Of a stretch of DNA of 64,000 nucleotides, positions 1 through 8,640 are shown piece after piece. The position numbers and the translations under genes are program-made. Every line of letters starts with the position of its first letter. Position 1 is the first letter of the stretch. The notes beneath the pieces are model-generated. The model was not told the origin of the DNA. It ran no database searches and saw only the letters and a list, made by a program, of their open reading frames with translations. Source of the stretch: JBFLYO01 sp040756745 (GTDB lineage: Bacteria > Bacteroidota > Ignavibacteria > UBA10030 > UBA6906); the NCBI GenBank assembly GCA_040756745.1, contig JBFLYO010000005.1, positions 62,001 to 126,000 on the forward strand, given 5' to 3'.

Positions 1-690
1 GCGCGCGTTCTTCCTGGAGCCCGGACGGCCGAAGATGGCCATGACGCGGGGCCACCACCTGTCCAGCGCCGCCTGGATCTCGGGCTTCGTGGCGGGGTTC
101 GTTGCCAGCCGCTTGACCCAGTAATCGCCGTGTGCGATGTGGGTCAGTTCCTCTTTGAAGATCCGGTCGATCTCGCGGCGCCACGGCCCGTAGGTGGATT
201 GCTTGACGTCCTCAAGCTGGTGGCCGGCGCCGCGGTCCATGAGGAAATTGAACATCACGAAATCCGCCCACGAATCGATCGGATAATAGAAGATGTTCAC
301 CCGCTTGTCGGTGCCTGCCCGCGTGGCCCCCAGGTCGGACTTCCCCTCGACACGGAACGTGAAGTCGAATTGTTCCACGTAATCATCGACCGGGATCCCG
401 ATGTCTTCCAGCAGCCGGTACATCGCGCGTCCGTGCCTGACCTCGTCCCGCACGATATTGGATACCACGAGTTTCTCCTCCGTCGTGGGGGCCCGCATGA
501 TCCAGGGGACATACCCGAACCCCCCGGCCAGCTCCGAGTCCGCCTGCTGGGTCATGAGGTTGGAGAGAAGGTCGAAGTACTCATCGCTCATATCATCCAC
601 CGACTCGATGGATTCCTTTCGCGCCAGCTTGGCCTTCATGATCGCTTCGCGTTCCGTCGAAGAACGCGTGGCAGTAGGGGGGGCGGGCAT
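1..690 (-). CDS. paaA: Phenylacetyl-CoA epoxidase catalytic subunit PaaA (3' part cut by window edge)
   Basis: The start lies in the window and the frame stays open to base 1 after 230 codons, so about 80 C-terminal residues of a roughly 310-residue family are missing. The family is the diiron subunit that, with the other Paa epoxidase subunits, epoxidises the ring of phenylacetyl-CoA in the cytosol. Expected iron ligands are visible: E53, E83 and H86 (DEVRHG), D152, E181 and H184 (EELTH). The ATG at 688-690 has AGGAGGT five bases upstream, which fixes the start. It is the last visible gene of the minus-strand paa operon, 76 bases after paaG. Other paa subunit genes would be expected just beyond the left edge (inference). 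Confidence 0.88.
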   Translation of the reverse strand, partial: MPAPPTATRSSTEREAIMKAKLARKESIESVDDMSDEYFDLLSNLMTQQADSELAGGFGYVPWIMRAPTTEEKLVVSNIVRDEVRHGRAMYRLLEDIGIPVDDYVEQFDFTFRVEGKSDLGATRAGTDKRVNIFYYPIDSWADFVMFNFLMDRGAGHQLEDVKQSTYGPWRREIDRIFKEELTHIAHGDYWVKRLATNPATKPEIQAALDRWWPRVMAIFGRPGSRKNAR

Positions 691-766
691 GTGCTACCTC
701 CTCTGAGAATGAACGGTGGAGTACTTCAACAAAAAAATAATAGAAAGAAAATGGCCGATTGTCAAC

Positions 767-1552
767 CTACCGTCCGGTGAACGCTGCCTTCCGTTTCTCG
801 AGGAATGCCTGCACGCCCTCGCGGTGATCGTCCGTGAGCGAAGCGGCCTGCTGGATTGCGGCTTCATATTCCAGGAGGGAGTCCAGGTCCGTGGTGAGGG
901 ATTTGTTGAGGACGCGCTTGATCAGCCCGATCGCACGCGTCGGCCCTTCCGCCAGACCACGGGCGATCTCCATCGTCGTTGACTCGAGCTGATCGGGGGG
1001 GACGACTCTGTTCACGAGCCCGACCCGCTCGGCCTCTTCGGCCCCGATGTCTCGTCCCGTTGCCGCGTATTCAAACGCACGCGCCATGCCGGCAAGTCGG
1101 GGGAGGAACCAGTGCGAGCCGCTGTCGGCCACGAGCCCGATTCGCACAAAGACCTCGATCAACTTCGCGGTCGATGACATTACCCGCATGTCGCACGCGA
1201 GCGCGACGCTGCACCCCGCTCCCGCGGCCACACCGTTGATCATGCCGATCACGGGCTTCTCGATGGTACGGATTCTCCGGATCAGGGGATTATACGACTG
1301 CTCGAGGGACTCCTTCAATGACCGGCGCGAGCCCGAGTGTTCCTTCAGGTCCTGGCCGGAACAAAACGCCTTGTCGCCGGCGCCCCGGAGCACGATGCAC
1401 CGGACCGCAGGGTCTCGCGCCGCGTCGGCAAATGCCTCGGCAAGTTCTCTCTTCATCCGGTCGTTAAAGGCATTGTAGCTCTCGGGCCGGTTCAAGACGA
1501 GCGTCAGGATACCCGCGCCACCGAGACGAAGCACCGTTGCACCGTCGGTCAT
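767..1552 (-). CDS. paaG: Ring-epoxide isomerase PaaG (crotonase family)
   Basis: This 261-residue protein matches the length of PaaG, which isomerises ring-1,2-epoxyphenylacetyl-CoA to the oxepin-CoA. Crotonase landmarks are present: NRPESYNAFN near residue 21, the oxyanion segment AFCSGQDL near 62, and NGVAAGAG near 106. The PaaG signature GLVADSGSHWFLP follows, with D143 as the likely catalytic acid where hydratases carry Glu. I chose the ATG at 1552 because GGAAGG precedes it and it lies five bases after the stop of the upstream gene. A GTG at 1573 would overlap that gene and has no better ribosome site. Operon position between paaF-like and paaA supports the role. Confidence 0.88.
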   Translation of the reverse strand: MTDGATVLRLGGAGILTLVLNRPESYNAFNDRMKRELAEAFADAARDPAVRCIVLRGAGDKAFCSGQDLKEHSGSRRSLKESLEQSYNPLIRRIRTIEKPVIGMINGVAAGAGCSVALACDMRVMSSTAKLIEVFVRIGLVADSGSHWFLPRLAGMARAFEYAATGRDIGAEEAERVGLVNRVVPPDQLESTTMEIARGLAEGPTRAIGLIKRVLNKSLTTDLDSLLEYEAAIQQAASLTDDHREGVQAFLEKRKAAFTGR

Positions 1553-1557
1553 GGCTC

Positions 1558-2331
1558 TCACCTTCCCTTCCACACGGGAGGACGTTTTTCCGCGAACGCA
1601 GTCATTCCTTCTTTCTGGTCTTCCGACGCGAAAAGGAGGTAGAAATTTTTCCGTTCGAACTCAAGCCCCCCTTCGAGTGTGCTGTCGAACGACTTGAGCA
1701 CGGCTTCCTTCGCGAGGCGGACGGCGAGCGGGGGTTTCAGGGCAATCTCCCGTGCCCATGCACGGGCCTCATCGAGCAGCGTCTCCGGGGGGACGACTTT
1801 GTTGACGAGCCCCCAGCGGAGAGCCTCCTCCGCCCCGATGGTTCTCCCGGTGAGCACGAGTTCCATCGCTTTGGGTTTGCCGATCGCACGAGTGAGGCGC
1901 TGCGTTCCCCCTGCTCCCGGCATGACGCCGATATTCACTTCCGGCTGGCCAAAACGGGCGCTTTCGGAAGCGATGATCATATCGCACGCCATGGCCAGCT
2001 CGCACCCCCCGCCGAGCGCAAAACCGTTCACGGCGGCGATCAGCGGTGTCTTGATCCGCCGGATTCTGTCCCATCGCGCGAATTGGTCACGAATGAGCAT
2101 TTCCACCGCCGTCGCTCCGGCCATTTCCTTGATGTCAGCCCCCGCTGCAAACGCCTTCTCGTTGCCGGTCAGCACGATGCAGCGGACGTTCTCCGTCCGG
2201 TCCAGCTCTTCAAGTGCATCGACGAGTGCACCCATGAGCTGGTAGTTCAACGCATTGAGTACCTCCGGGCGATTCAGGCGAACCAGCGCGTATCCTTCCT
2301 CGCGTGTGACGATAATGGTCTGGTGATCCAT
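1558..2331 (-). CDS. paaF: Enoyl-CoA hydratase, PaaF-like
   Basis: This 257-residue protein is a complete crotonase-fold hydratase. Both catalytic glutamates of the family are in place: E111 in GGGCEL and E131 in FGQPE, spaced 20 residues apart as in classical enoyl-CoA hydratase. The oxyanion segment AFAAGADIKEM begins near residue 60. In a phenylacetate operon the expected job is hydration of 2,3-dehydroadipyl-CoA (PaaF), but a general fatty-acid hydratase would look the same. The start at 2331 is supported by GGGAGG six bases upstream. A longer frame reaching back to 2520 has basic, unstructured sequence and is unlikely to be translated. Confidence 0.82.
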   Translation of the reverse strand: MDHQTIIVTREEGYALVRLNRPEVLNALNYQLMGALVDALEELDRTENVRCIVLTGNEKAFAAGADIKEMAGATAVEMLIRDQFARWDRIRRIKTPLIAAVNGFALGGGCELAMACDMIIASESARFGQPEVNIGVMPGAGGTQRLTRAIGKPKAMELVLTGRTIGAEEALRWGLVNKVVPPETLLDEARAWAREIALKPPLAVRLAKEAVLKSFDSTLEGGLEFERKNFYLLFASEDQKEGMTAFAEKRPPVWKGR

Positions 2332-2410
2332 CGGTTCCTCCCTTTGAAGGGACATGACGCTCGCTCGTACTCGCGGGATTCGACGCGCGGAATCGCCGAC
2401 GTCGCCCGGA

Positions 2411-4348
2411 TCATTCTCCAAGGATGTCGAGAAGCTTCGACCCGATGACGGCTCTGAACACGCCTTTGTCGAGTGTTCCCGCATAGGCGGTCGAGGAGGC
2501 CGCATTCCAGTGGAGGGCAATGACTTCCGCGGCGATCAGTTGCTTCAGCATGGGGAACCAGGTGCTCCCCCCTGAAGGGGAGTAGTAGAGCTCCCTGTTA
2601 TTGACGAGTGAAATGACGGAAGAGGGAAGGAAGCGATCGAACGCAACGCGGACACTGTCACCTCGGCTCCAGGGAACGCCGTAGCGGTTCCATTCGAGGC
2701 CCTTGTTGAACGTCCGGTAACACTCACCTTCGGCGGTAAACGCGTAGTACGTATCCTGGTCCTTGTCGTCGAGCGTCACTGCGCGGATCTCCGTGGCGGG
2801 AAGTCCATACCGCGCGAGCTCCCAGGAGAATCCTCCGTCACGCGTAACGATGACCCCGCTGTTCGACGTTCCGGCGAGGATCAGGCCGGCGTTCGTCGGG
2901 CTAAAGGTGAGCCCGGTGATCTGCCATCGCGCATTGAGGGGTCGCGGCTGCGTCCATGTATTGCCGCGGTCAGTCGAAACGAACAGGCCCTGTTCGGATG
3001 TGACGTACAACCGTGTTTTGATGGAGGGATGAGCCTCGAACAGGATCGGCGAGATGCGCAGCCCCTTGACCGCGGGGTTCCACGACGCGCCGTTGTCCGT
3101 CGATTGAAATACTCCCGATGGAGTCGTGGCGTACATTACACCAGGCAGTTGCGGGTCTGAAGAGACCCATTTGACCGCACCACCGGTGATCCCCGGTCCG
3201 GCCGGTTGCCATCTGCCCGCCGCACCGGTCAAAGAGACGAGGCATACCGTCCCGACCGCCGCTGCGATCCGGATTCCCGGCGGGTCTGTCGTCATCAGAC
3301 GTACCGTTGAACCGCCGAGCGATGCGTCCGCCGCACGCCACGTTGCACCGTTGTCGGTGGACGACTTCAAACCGATGCCGTTTCCGAACGCATAGATCGT
3401 GAACGGCACTCCACGGCCCCCCGGCACAAGCGTCGCGGCCACTTTGGGCAGATCGCCTCCTGCCGCACTCCAGCTCGTCCCGAAATCGCTCGAAACGATC
3501 ATTCCTCGCTCGGTTCCTGCGAAGACGAGGTCCTCATTCTGCGGATGGGCGAAGAGCGATGTAATGCGATCAGATTCGAGCCCGTTGCGCGAAGGAATCC
3601 AGGAATCGCCTCCGTTCACCGACTTGACGATGCTCCCTGCGTTCGTCCCGTACATCAGCATCGTCACTCCGCCTCTCCTCATGAGCAAATGCGTGGTCCG
3701 GGAACCGGTCGCGGAGAATTCCTCTGTCAGCGTTTGCCATGTCGTCCCGCCGTCGGTCGACCGGATGATGCCGAGCGCCGTCGCTGCAGCATACAAGAGA
3801 CTGGGTCTGTCGACGTCGACAAGGATGTCGTAGACCTCGGCGGATCCAAGTCGCGCATCGGAACTTGCGTTCGCATTGCCCCAGGTCGCACCGCCGTCCG
3901 TCGACTTCCAGATCCCTTTTCCCTGCGTTCCGGCGTAAAGGGTCAACGGTGACCAGGGATCGATCAGGATCGTCCGGACGCCGGTCCCTGCGATAGCGAG
4001 CGATGACCAGGTACGGCATCTGTCCGTGGAAACAAACGCTCCCGCCTCCGTGGCGGCGTACACCTTGTCAGGGAACTCGGGGTCTTGCACAAGCCGGTAG
4101 ACGCAGCGCCGGTGTGTGACGGCGGAAAGACGCTGCCAGGTGGTGCCCCCGTTTGGAGATCCGTAGATTTCGCCGCTCGTCAGCCCGACGTACAGTGTAC
4201 CGGGGGACCGGTCGTCCCCGAGGACGGCTGCGATGTTCTGCGCAGCTGGTCCGCCAGTGTATTCCCATTGCAGGACCGTGGAAGCCGGTGGGAGGCACCC
4301 GGGGAAAAGGGCGAACGCGGCCGCACCAAGGATGGATAATCGCTGCAT
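2411..4348 (-). CDS. Secreted BNR/Asp-box (sortilin/YCF48-like) beta-propeller protein
   Basis: A 645-residue protein with a hydrophobic N-terminal signal ending near C18 (LFPGC), possibly a lipoprotein although the lipobox is not canonical. The body carries about a dozen Asp-box repeats, each with a core like STDGGTTW, STDNGASW or STDRGNTW. Such repeats build one or two beta-propellers found in secreted glycosidase-like, sortilin-like and photosystem-assembly proteins. None of the repeats identifies a substrate. The ATG at 4348 lies six bases after the stop of the upstream crotonase, so translation is probably coupled; a GTG at 4351 is also possible. Its place inside a cytosolic aromatic-degradation operon is unexpected. 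I do not assign a function. Confidence 0.75.
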   Translation of the reverse strand: MQRLSILGAAAFALFPGCLPPASTVLQWEYTGGPAAQNIAAVLGDDRSPGTLYVGLTSGEIYGSPNGGTTWQRLSAVTHRRCVYRLVQDPEFPDKVYAATEAGAFVSTDRCRTWSSLAIAGTGVRTILIDPWSPLTLYAGTQGKGIWKSTDGGATWGNANASSDARLGSAEVYDILVDVDRPSLLYAAATALGIIRSTDGGTTWQTLTEEFSATGSRTTHLLMRRGGVTMLMYGTNAGSIVKSVNGGDSWIPSRNGLESDRITSLFAHPQNEDLVFAGTERGMIVSSDFGTSWSAAGGDLPKVAATLVPGGRGVPFTIYAFGNGIGLKSSTDNGATWRAADASLGGSTVRLMTTDPPGIRIAAAVGTVCLVSLTGAAGRWQPAGPGITGGAVKWVSSDPQLPGVMYATTPSGVFQSTDNGASWNPAVKGLRISPILFEAHPSIKTRLYVTSEQGLFVSTDRGNTWTQPRPLNARWQITGLTFSPTNAGLILAGTSNSGVIVTRDGGFSWELARYGLPATEIRAVTLDDKDQDTYYAFTAEGECYRTFNKGLEWNRYGVPWSRGDSVRVAFDRFLPSSVISLVNNRELYYSPSGGSTWFPMLKQLIAAEVIALHWNAASSTAYAGTLDKGVFRAVIGSKLLDILGE

Positions 4349-4354
4349 CACGGT

Positions 4355-5290
4355 TCAGCGGTCAAGGTTTCTGTCGGCAATCCGCGCGCGAAGCCCGCGG
4401 TAGTCAATCTCCCGCTTGGCGGCGAACGCATCGATCCCCTCCTTGATCTCCTCCGCCGGCGTATGCACGGTGAGCCAGTCCCGTACGTTGCCGATGGTCA
4501 TTCCCCAGGAGAAATCGCGCCAGAAATTCAATTGCTGCTTCGTGTAGCGTGTGCATTCCGGGAGCTTGTCGATGAGTTGTTCGGCGAGCACATTGACTGC
4601 CCGGTCCAGCTTCCTTCGGGGGACGACCTGCGTCACCAATCCCCAGGCGAGGGCTTTCTTGGCCGGGATCGGTTCGTTCAGCAGGAGGATCTCTCTCGCG
4701 CGTCGCTCCCCCACAATGAGGGGAAGCCACTGCGTGGCGCCGGCGGCGGGGACGCTCCCACGCGATGTGCCGGCGTGGCGGATGATCACGTCGTGGGCAG
4801 CCACTGCCAGATCGCACGACATCTGGAGTTCGTTCCCTCCTCCGACAACCATGCCGTTCAGCCGTGCGATGGTCGGCTTTCCCAGATTCCGGAGGCGATC
4901 GAAGGTTTCGATGAACACCCCCATCCACTTGTAGAAATTGTTCGGCCTGTCGAGAAACTCCTCCTTCCACTCGTTCAGGTCAGCTCCCGTGCAGAACGCC
5001 CGGGTTCCGGCACCGGTCAGGATCAGCACGGCGACCCGGTCGTCCCATCCCGCGTCCTCAAACGCGGCGCTGAGTTCGCGGAGGGTGGCAAGGTTCAGGC
5101 AGTTATACACTTCCGGGCGATTGATCGTCACCGTCGCCCGCCAGTCTGATTTCGCGTAGAGGATGTTGGAGAACTTGAGATCGTGCGGGGTCTTGCCGCG
5201 GTAGGTGCCCTCTCGCCCGGGGGTGGGGGCGGTCTGTCGGGGGGTAGAAGTGGAGGTGGAACCGGGACGGCGAGGCGGGCGCCCGCTCAT
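4355..5290 (-). CDS. Atypical crotonase-superfamily acyl-CoA enzyme
   Basis: A 311-residue crotonase-fold protein, longer than usual at both ends: a Pro/Arg/Ser/Thr-rich leader of about 35 residues and a C-terminal stretch ending near DYRGLRARIADRN. The oxyanion segment AFCTGADL (98-105) and GGGNEL (150-155) are intact, so E154, the equivalent of catalytic Glu144 of classical hydratase, is kept. The second catalytic Glu, 20 residues on, is replaced by G174 (RHAGTSRG). That argues against simple hydration and leaves isomerase, hydrolase or ring-modifying chemistry open. Start and stop are well supported: ATGA overlap with the upstream EthD gene and GGGGAGG before the ATG. Probable substrate is a CoA ester of the phenylacetate route (inference from context). 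Confidence 0.75.
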   Translation of the reverse strand: MSGRPPRRPGSTSTSTPRQTAPTPGREGTYRGKTPHDLKFSNILYAKSDWRATVTINRPEVYNCLNLATLRELSAAFEDAGWDDRVAVLILTGAGTRAFCTGADLNEWKEEFLDRPNNFYKWMGVFIETFDRLRNLGKPTIARLNGMVVGGGNELQMSCDLAVAAHDVIIRHAGTSRGSVPAAGATQWLPLIVGERRAREILLLNEPIPAKKALAWGLVTQVVPRRKLDRAVNVLAEQLIDKLPECTRYTKQQLNFWRDFSWGMTIGNVRDWLTVHTPAEEIKEGIDAFAAKREIDYRGLRARIADRNLDR

Positions 5291-5586
5291 GCCACCTCCC
5301 CGTGGAAAACGGTGATGACGTCAGCGGCGAAGCTGAGGATGTCGCGCGTGACGGCCTTCCCTTCGGCCGATGCGAGCGCGGCATCCATCGCATCCTTCGA
5401 ATCGAAATACATCTCCGCCACGAGATGATACTTTGCCTCGCCAATCGGCGCGCCGGTCACGCGGGTCACTTCCACTTTGCGAAGGCCGGGGTACTTCTGC
5501 ACGAGGGGGAGGTGGACACCGAAGTAGTGATTGTCGAACTCGGCAGGATCGCCGGGCTTCCGGTAGAGCGCGATCAGCTTGACCAT
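5287..5586 (-). CDS. EthD-domain protein
   Basis: A 99-residue single-domain protein beginning MVKLIALYRKP, with FDNHYFGVHLPLVQKYPG near residues 17-34 and a VAEMYFDSKDAMDAAL segment near 55-70. This is the pattern of EthD dimeric alpha/beta-barrel proteins, small proteins often found beside aromatic or ether degradation genes, whose chemistry is usually undefined. It is the first gene of the minus-strand operon, with a good promoter about 50 bases upstream. Its stop overlaps the next start as ATGA. Longer in-frame starts back to 5808 would run through the promoter and are rejected. No strong ribosome site is visible before the ATG. Confidence 0.72.
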   Translation of the reverse strand: MVKLIALYRKPGDPAEFDNHYFGVHLPLVQKYPGLRKVEVTRVTGAPIGEAKYHLVAEMYFDSKDAMDAALASAEGKAVTRDILSFAADVITVFHGEVA

Positions 5587-5636
5587 CAGCGTTCGGTTTG
5601 AGAAAGTGCGCGTCAACAGGACGATGGAGCTGCGAA

Positions 5637-5665
5637 AATATAGCGAGCACGTGAGGGAAAAGCAA
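5637..5665 (-). promoter_or_regulatory. Sigma70-like promoter for the paa operon
   Basis: Reading the minus strand, TTGCTT (5660-5665) and TATATT (5637-5642) are separated by exactly 17 bases. The pair sits about 50 bases upstream of the EthD gene, in the divergent spacer shared with glnE. No operator palindrome for a PaaR/PaaX-type regulator was recognised. Confidence 0.55.
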
Positions 5666-5697
5666 ACGCGAAACCGCAGCGGCCGGCCCGACCGTCG

Positions 5698-8640
5698 ATG
5701 GAGATTCGGAAGCTTTTTTCGTATGTTTTCTACATGACGGATGCAGACCTTCCTCCGGCACAGTATGTCGACCGTGCGCGCGCAAGGCGCAGTGTCGATG
5801 CTCTGCATGAAGCATTCATCCGGTCGGGGAGCAGGTTTGCGCTCGCTGAGTTTTCGGCCGCCCTGTCGGAGTGGGTCGCTGCGGCGGCCGAACCGGAGCG
5901 GGCGCTGACGAACCTTCAGCGCTTCGTTGCTGCCGTCCTTAGCGTTCCGACCCTCTTCAACGATCTCCTCCAGTACCCGCTCTACGGCGATCTCCTGTTT
6001 CGCCTGTTTGGCGCCTCACAATATTTTGCCGATGTCCTCATCCGGGAGCCCGGATTGTTCCCCTGGCTGACGTCTACCGATGCGCTGTCTGTCCCGCTGG
6101 GGGAGGAGTACCTCCGTGGCGAGACGTCGCGGGTCTTCGAGACGTTCCAGTCACCAGAGAAACGCCTCGACGCATTGAAGCGCATCCACCGGCGGGAGCT
6201 GCTCCGCATTGGCGCGCGGGATCTGCTTGGACGGGCGGGCCTGGCTGAAGTGACTGCACATCTCTCTCTTCTTGCTGATGCGATGATCGACGGCGCGCTC
6301 TGTGTTGCGCGTCAGCAGACAGGGGATCCCGGGACAGCATTCGGCACCATACCGTTCTGCGTCATTGGACTGGGGAAGCTCGGGGGAAACGAGCTCAACT
6401 ACAGCTCGGATGTCGATCTTCTCTTCGTGTACGGCGAGGAGGCGGAAGGGAAGGGAAGTGGGACGGCACACGAATACTTCAACCGTTTGGCGCAGCGGCT
6501 CGTGCGAAATCTCTCCGGGGCATCGGCAGAGGGTCACCTGTACCGCGTGGACACACGACTGAGGCCTGAATCGGGGGCCGGCCCGCTCGCGCGCTCTCTC
6601 ACAGGGTATCTGACCTACTACGAGTCCCGCGGCGAACTCTGGGAGCGACAGATGCTGATCAAGGCGCGGCCCGTTGCAGGGGACAGGTCTCTGGGGCGCG
6701 AGTACATTGCCAGGCTGGAACCGTTCGTCTATCCCCGAACGATGTTCGAGCATCCCGCAGCGGCCGTCGCGCGGATCAAAGCCCGGATCGAGGCCGAGGT
6801 TGGGACGGAGGCGAACCTGAAATTGATGGCTGGAGGAATCAGAGACATTGAGTTCATCGTCCAGACGCTCCAGCTTGTGAACGGAGGCCTCAATCCCGCA
6901 GTGCGGGAACGGAACACGCTCGCGGCGCTCGCTGGGCTCCAACGCCATGGGATGCTTGATGGACACGAGGCGAAAGCGCTTGGCGATGCGTATATCCTCT
7001 ACAGGACCCTTGAACACCGGTTGCAGATGGTCCTCAATACGCAGACCCACACCATCCCCGCAGACGAAACCTCATACGCCGCCCTTGCCCGTCGCGTTGG
7101 CATGGACTCGCCCGGGGACCTGCGACGCGTCCTTGACGGGCATCTGGAGCGGGTCAGGCGTCTCTTCCGTCAGGTGATGGTCGCGGCGCCGGAATCCCCC
7201 TCTGCGATCGCGGCGGTGACCGAAGAGGGGATCGATGACGGCACGATCGCCCGGATCCTTGGGGGGCAGGGGTTCCGCGATTCCCGCCAGGCCGCCCGCT
7301 GCGTCCGGTTCCTCACCGCCGGGAACGCGCTGACGGGAGAGCGGGAACACGATGCGAGAACGCGGGCTGCGTTTCGCGCCGTTGCTCCCGAGGTGTTCAG
7401 CGCGATCGCGCGTGTGCCTGATCCCGACCTTGCCCTTGCATCGTTCACGTCGCTCGCCGGGGGTCAGAAGATACCCCATGTCTTCTTCGGGCAGCTTGCC
7501 GATCCCCGCTTTCGCCGGTTCGTCCTCGAGATATGTGCACGCAGTCCACGGTTCGCGCGCGGACTTGCGCGCGATCCGCTCCTGCTGGACATGCTTGCCT
7601 CGGATCCCGGCGCGCTCGCAGGCGCTCCTTCACTGTCCGAGCTTCCCGATGGGGACCTGATCGCAGTCAAGGTGCGGGAGGAGCTTCGCGCAGGTATCAG
7701 GCACGTCCTCGGGTTCACGGACTTCGATGGATTCACCGGCGAACTTTCCCTGCTGGCCTCGCGCATCGTCGCAACGTTGTTGCTGAGGACCACGGGGGTG
7801 CCTCGTGGGCGTATTCCTCTTGCGGTCTTTGCGCTCGGCAAGCTCGGTACCGGCGAGCTCGGGCTCGACGCCGACCTCGATCTCCTCTTTGTTGCGGGAA
7901 AGGGGGGCCGCGGAGGGCACGAAGAAGCGGAGAACGCGGCAGGGGCGCTCATGCAGGCCCTCGGAACTGTATCAGCCGATGGACGCCTCTACGATGCCGA
8001 TGTCCGCCTCCGGCCGGAAGGGAGGAATGCGCCGCTGGTGGCGGAGGCAAGTTCCTATGCGAACTATCTTGCCACGCGGGCATCCCTCTGGGAGCGGCAG
8101 TCCCTGACGCGGCTCCGCTTCATCGCCGGGGATCCGACAGTCGGGAGCGTCGTCGCGTCGATGGTGGCATCATGGGTGTATGATGCCCCACTTCCTGAAG
8201 GCTGGTCGGCAGAGATTGTTGCCATGCGGCGGAAAATGGAATCGAGAAGCCGCACGCGTGTCGGGGGCTATCTCGACATCAAGCTGGGGGCCGGGGGGAT
8301 GGCGGACATCGAATTCATCGCGCAGATGATCCAGTTGAAAATGGGCGGACATCAGCCGGAACTGCGCGGCCGTCCCACGGTCACTGTCCTCCGGTCCGCC
8401 GGTCACGGAGCGCTCTCCATCGAGCGAGCGTCATACCTAGCGTCGGCCTACGGGATGTTCCGCCGGCTCGAGTTTCTCCTGCGGGCCGGCCTGGAAGACC
8501 GGAGCTGGATTCTGCCCGACGGGGAGACCCTCGCCCGCCTGTATGACGGTGCTTCCGCGGAAGCACTGCGGACACGTGTTGAAGGGACGATGAAGCGGGT
8601 CCGGTCAGAATTCCTTGACATTGCCAGGAGCCTGGCATGA
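5698..8640 (+). CDS. glnE: Bifunctional glutamine synthetase adenylyltransferase/deadenylyltransferase
   Basis: This 980-residue cytosolic enzyme adds and removes AMP on glutamine synthetase in response to nitrogen status. The duplicated nucleotidyltransferase architecture is clear. The first copy has GLGKLGGNELNYSSDVDLLF near residues 224-243 (deadenylylating half). The second has ALGKLGTGELGLDADLDLLF near residues 712-731 (adenylylating half). Each keeps the two acidic metal ligands. Length is normal for GlnE. The start is uncertain: ATG 5698 gives 980 residues, but bases 5705-5733 are AT-rich and promoter-like, so ATG 5734 (968 residues) is a fair alternative; neither has a clear ribosome site. 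The stop overlaps the next gene's start as ATGA, so the two are coupled. Confidence 0.93.
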   Translation: MEIRKLFSYVFYMTDADLPPAQYVDRARARRSVDALHEAFIRSGSRFALAEFSAALSEWVAAAAEPERALTNLQRFVAAVLSVPTLFNDLLQYPLYGDLLFRLFGASQYFADVLIREPGLFPWLTSTDALSVPLGEEYLRGETSRVFETFQSPEKRLDALKRIHRRELLRIGARDLLGRAGLAEVTAHLSLLADAMIDGALCVARQQTGDPGTAFGTIPFCVIGLGKLGGNELNYSSDVDLLFVYGEEAEGKGSGTAHEYFNRLAQRLVRNLSGASAEGHLYRVDTRLRPESGAGPLARSLTGYLTYYESRGELWERQMLIKARPVAGDRSLGREYIARLEPFVYPRTMFEHPAAAVARIKARIEAEVGTEANLKLMAGGIRDIEFIVQTLQLVNGGLNPAVRERNTLAALAGLQRHGMLDGHEAKALGDAYILYRTLEHRLQMVLNTQTHTIPADETSYAALARRVGMDSPGDLRRVLDGHLERVRRLFRQVMVAAPESPSAIAAVTEEGIDDGTIARILGGQGFRDSRQAARCVRFLTAGNALTGEREHDARTRAAFRAVAPEVFSAIARVPDPDLALASFTSLAGGQKIPHVFFGQLADPRFRRFVLEICARSPRFARGLARDPLLLDMLASDPGALAGAPSLSELPDGDLIAVKVREELRAGIRHVLGFTDFDGFTGELSLLASRIVATLLLRTTGVPRGRIPLAVFALGKLGTGELGLDADLDLLFVAGKGGRGGHEEAENAAGALMQALGTVSADGRLYDADVRLRPEGRNAPLVAEASSYANYLATRASLWERQSLTRLRFIAGDPTVGSVVASMVASWVYDAPLPEGWSAEIVAMRRKMESRSRTRVGGYLDIKLGAGGMADIEFIAQMIQLKMGGHQPELRGRPTVTVLRSAGHGALSIERASYLASAYGMFRRLEFLLRAGLEDRSWILPDGETLARLYDGASAEALRTRVEGTMKRVRSEFLDIARSLA

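Noticed and set aside
130..780. Plus-strand frame across the phenylacetate epoxidase gene
   Set aside because: It overlaps paaA, whose iron ligands and ribosome site are clear on the other strand.
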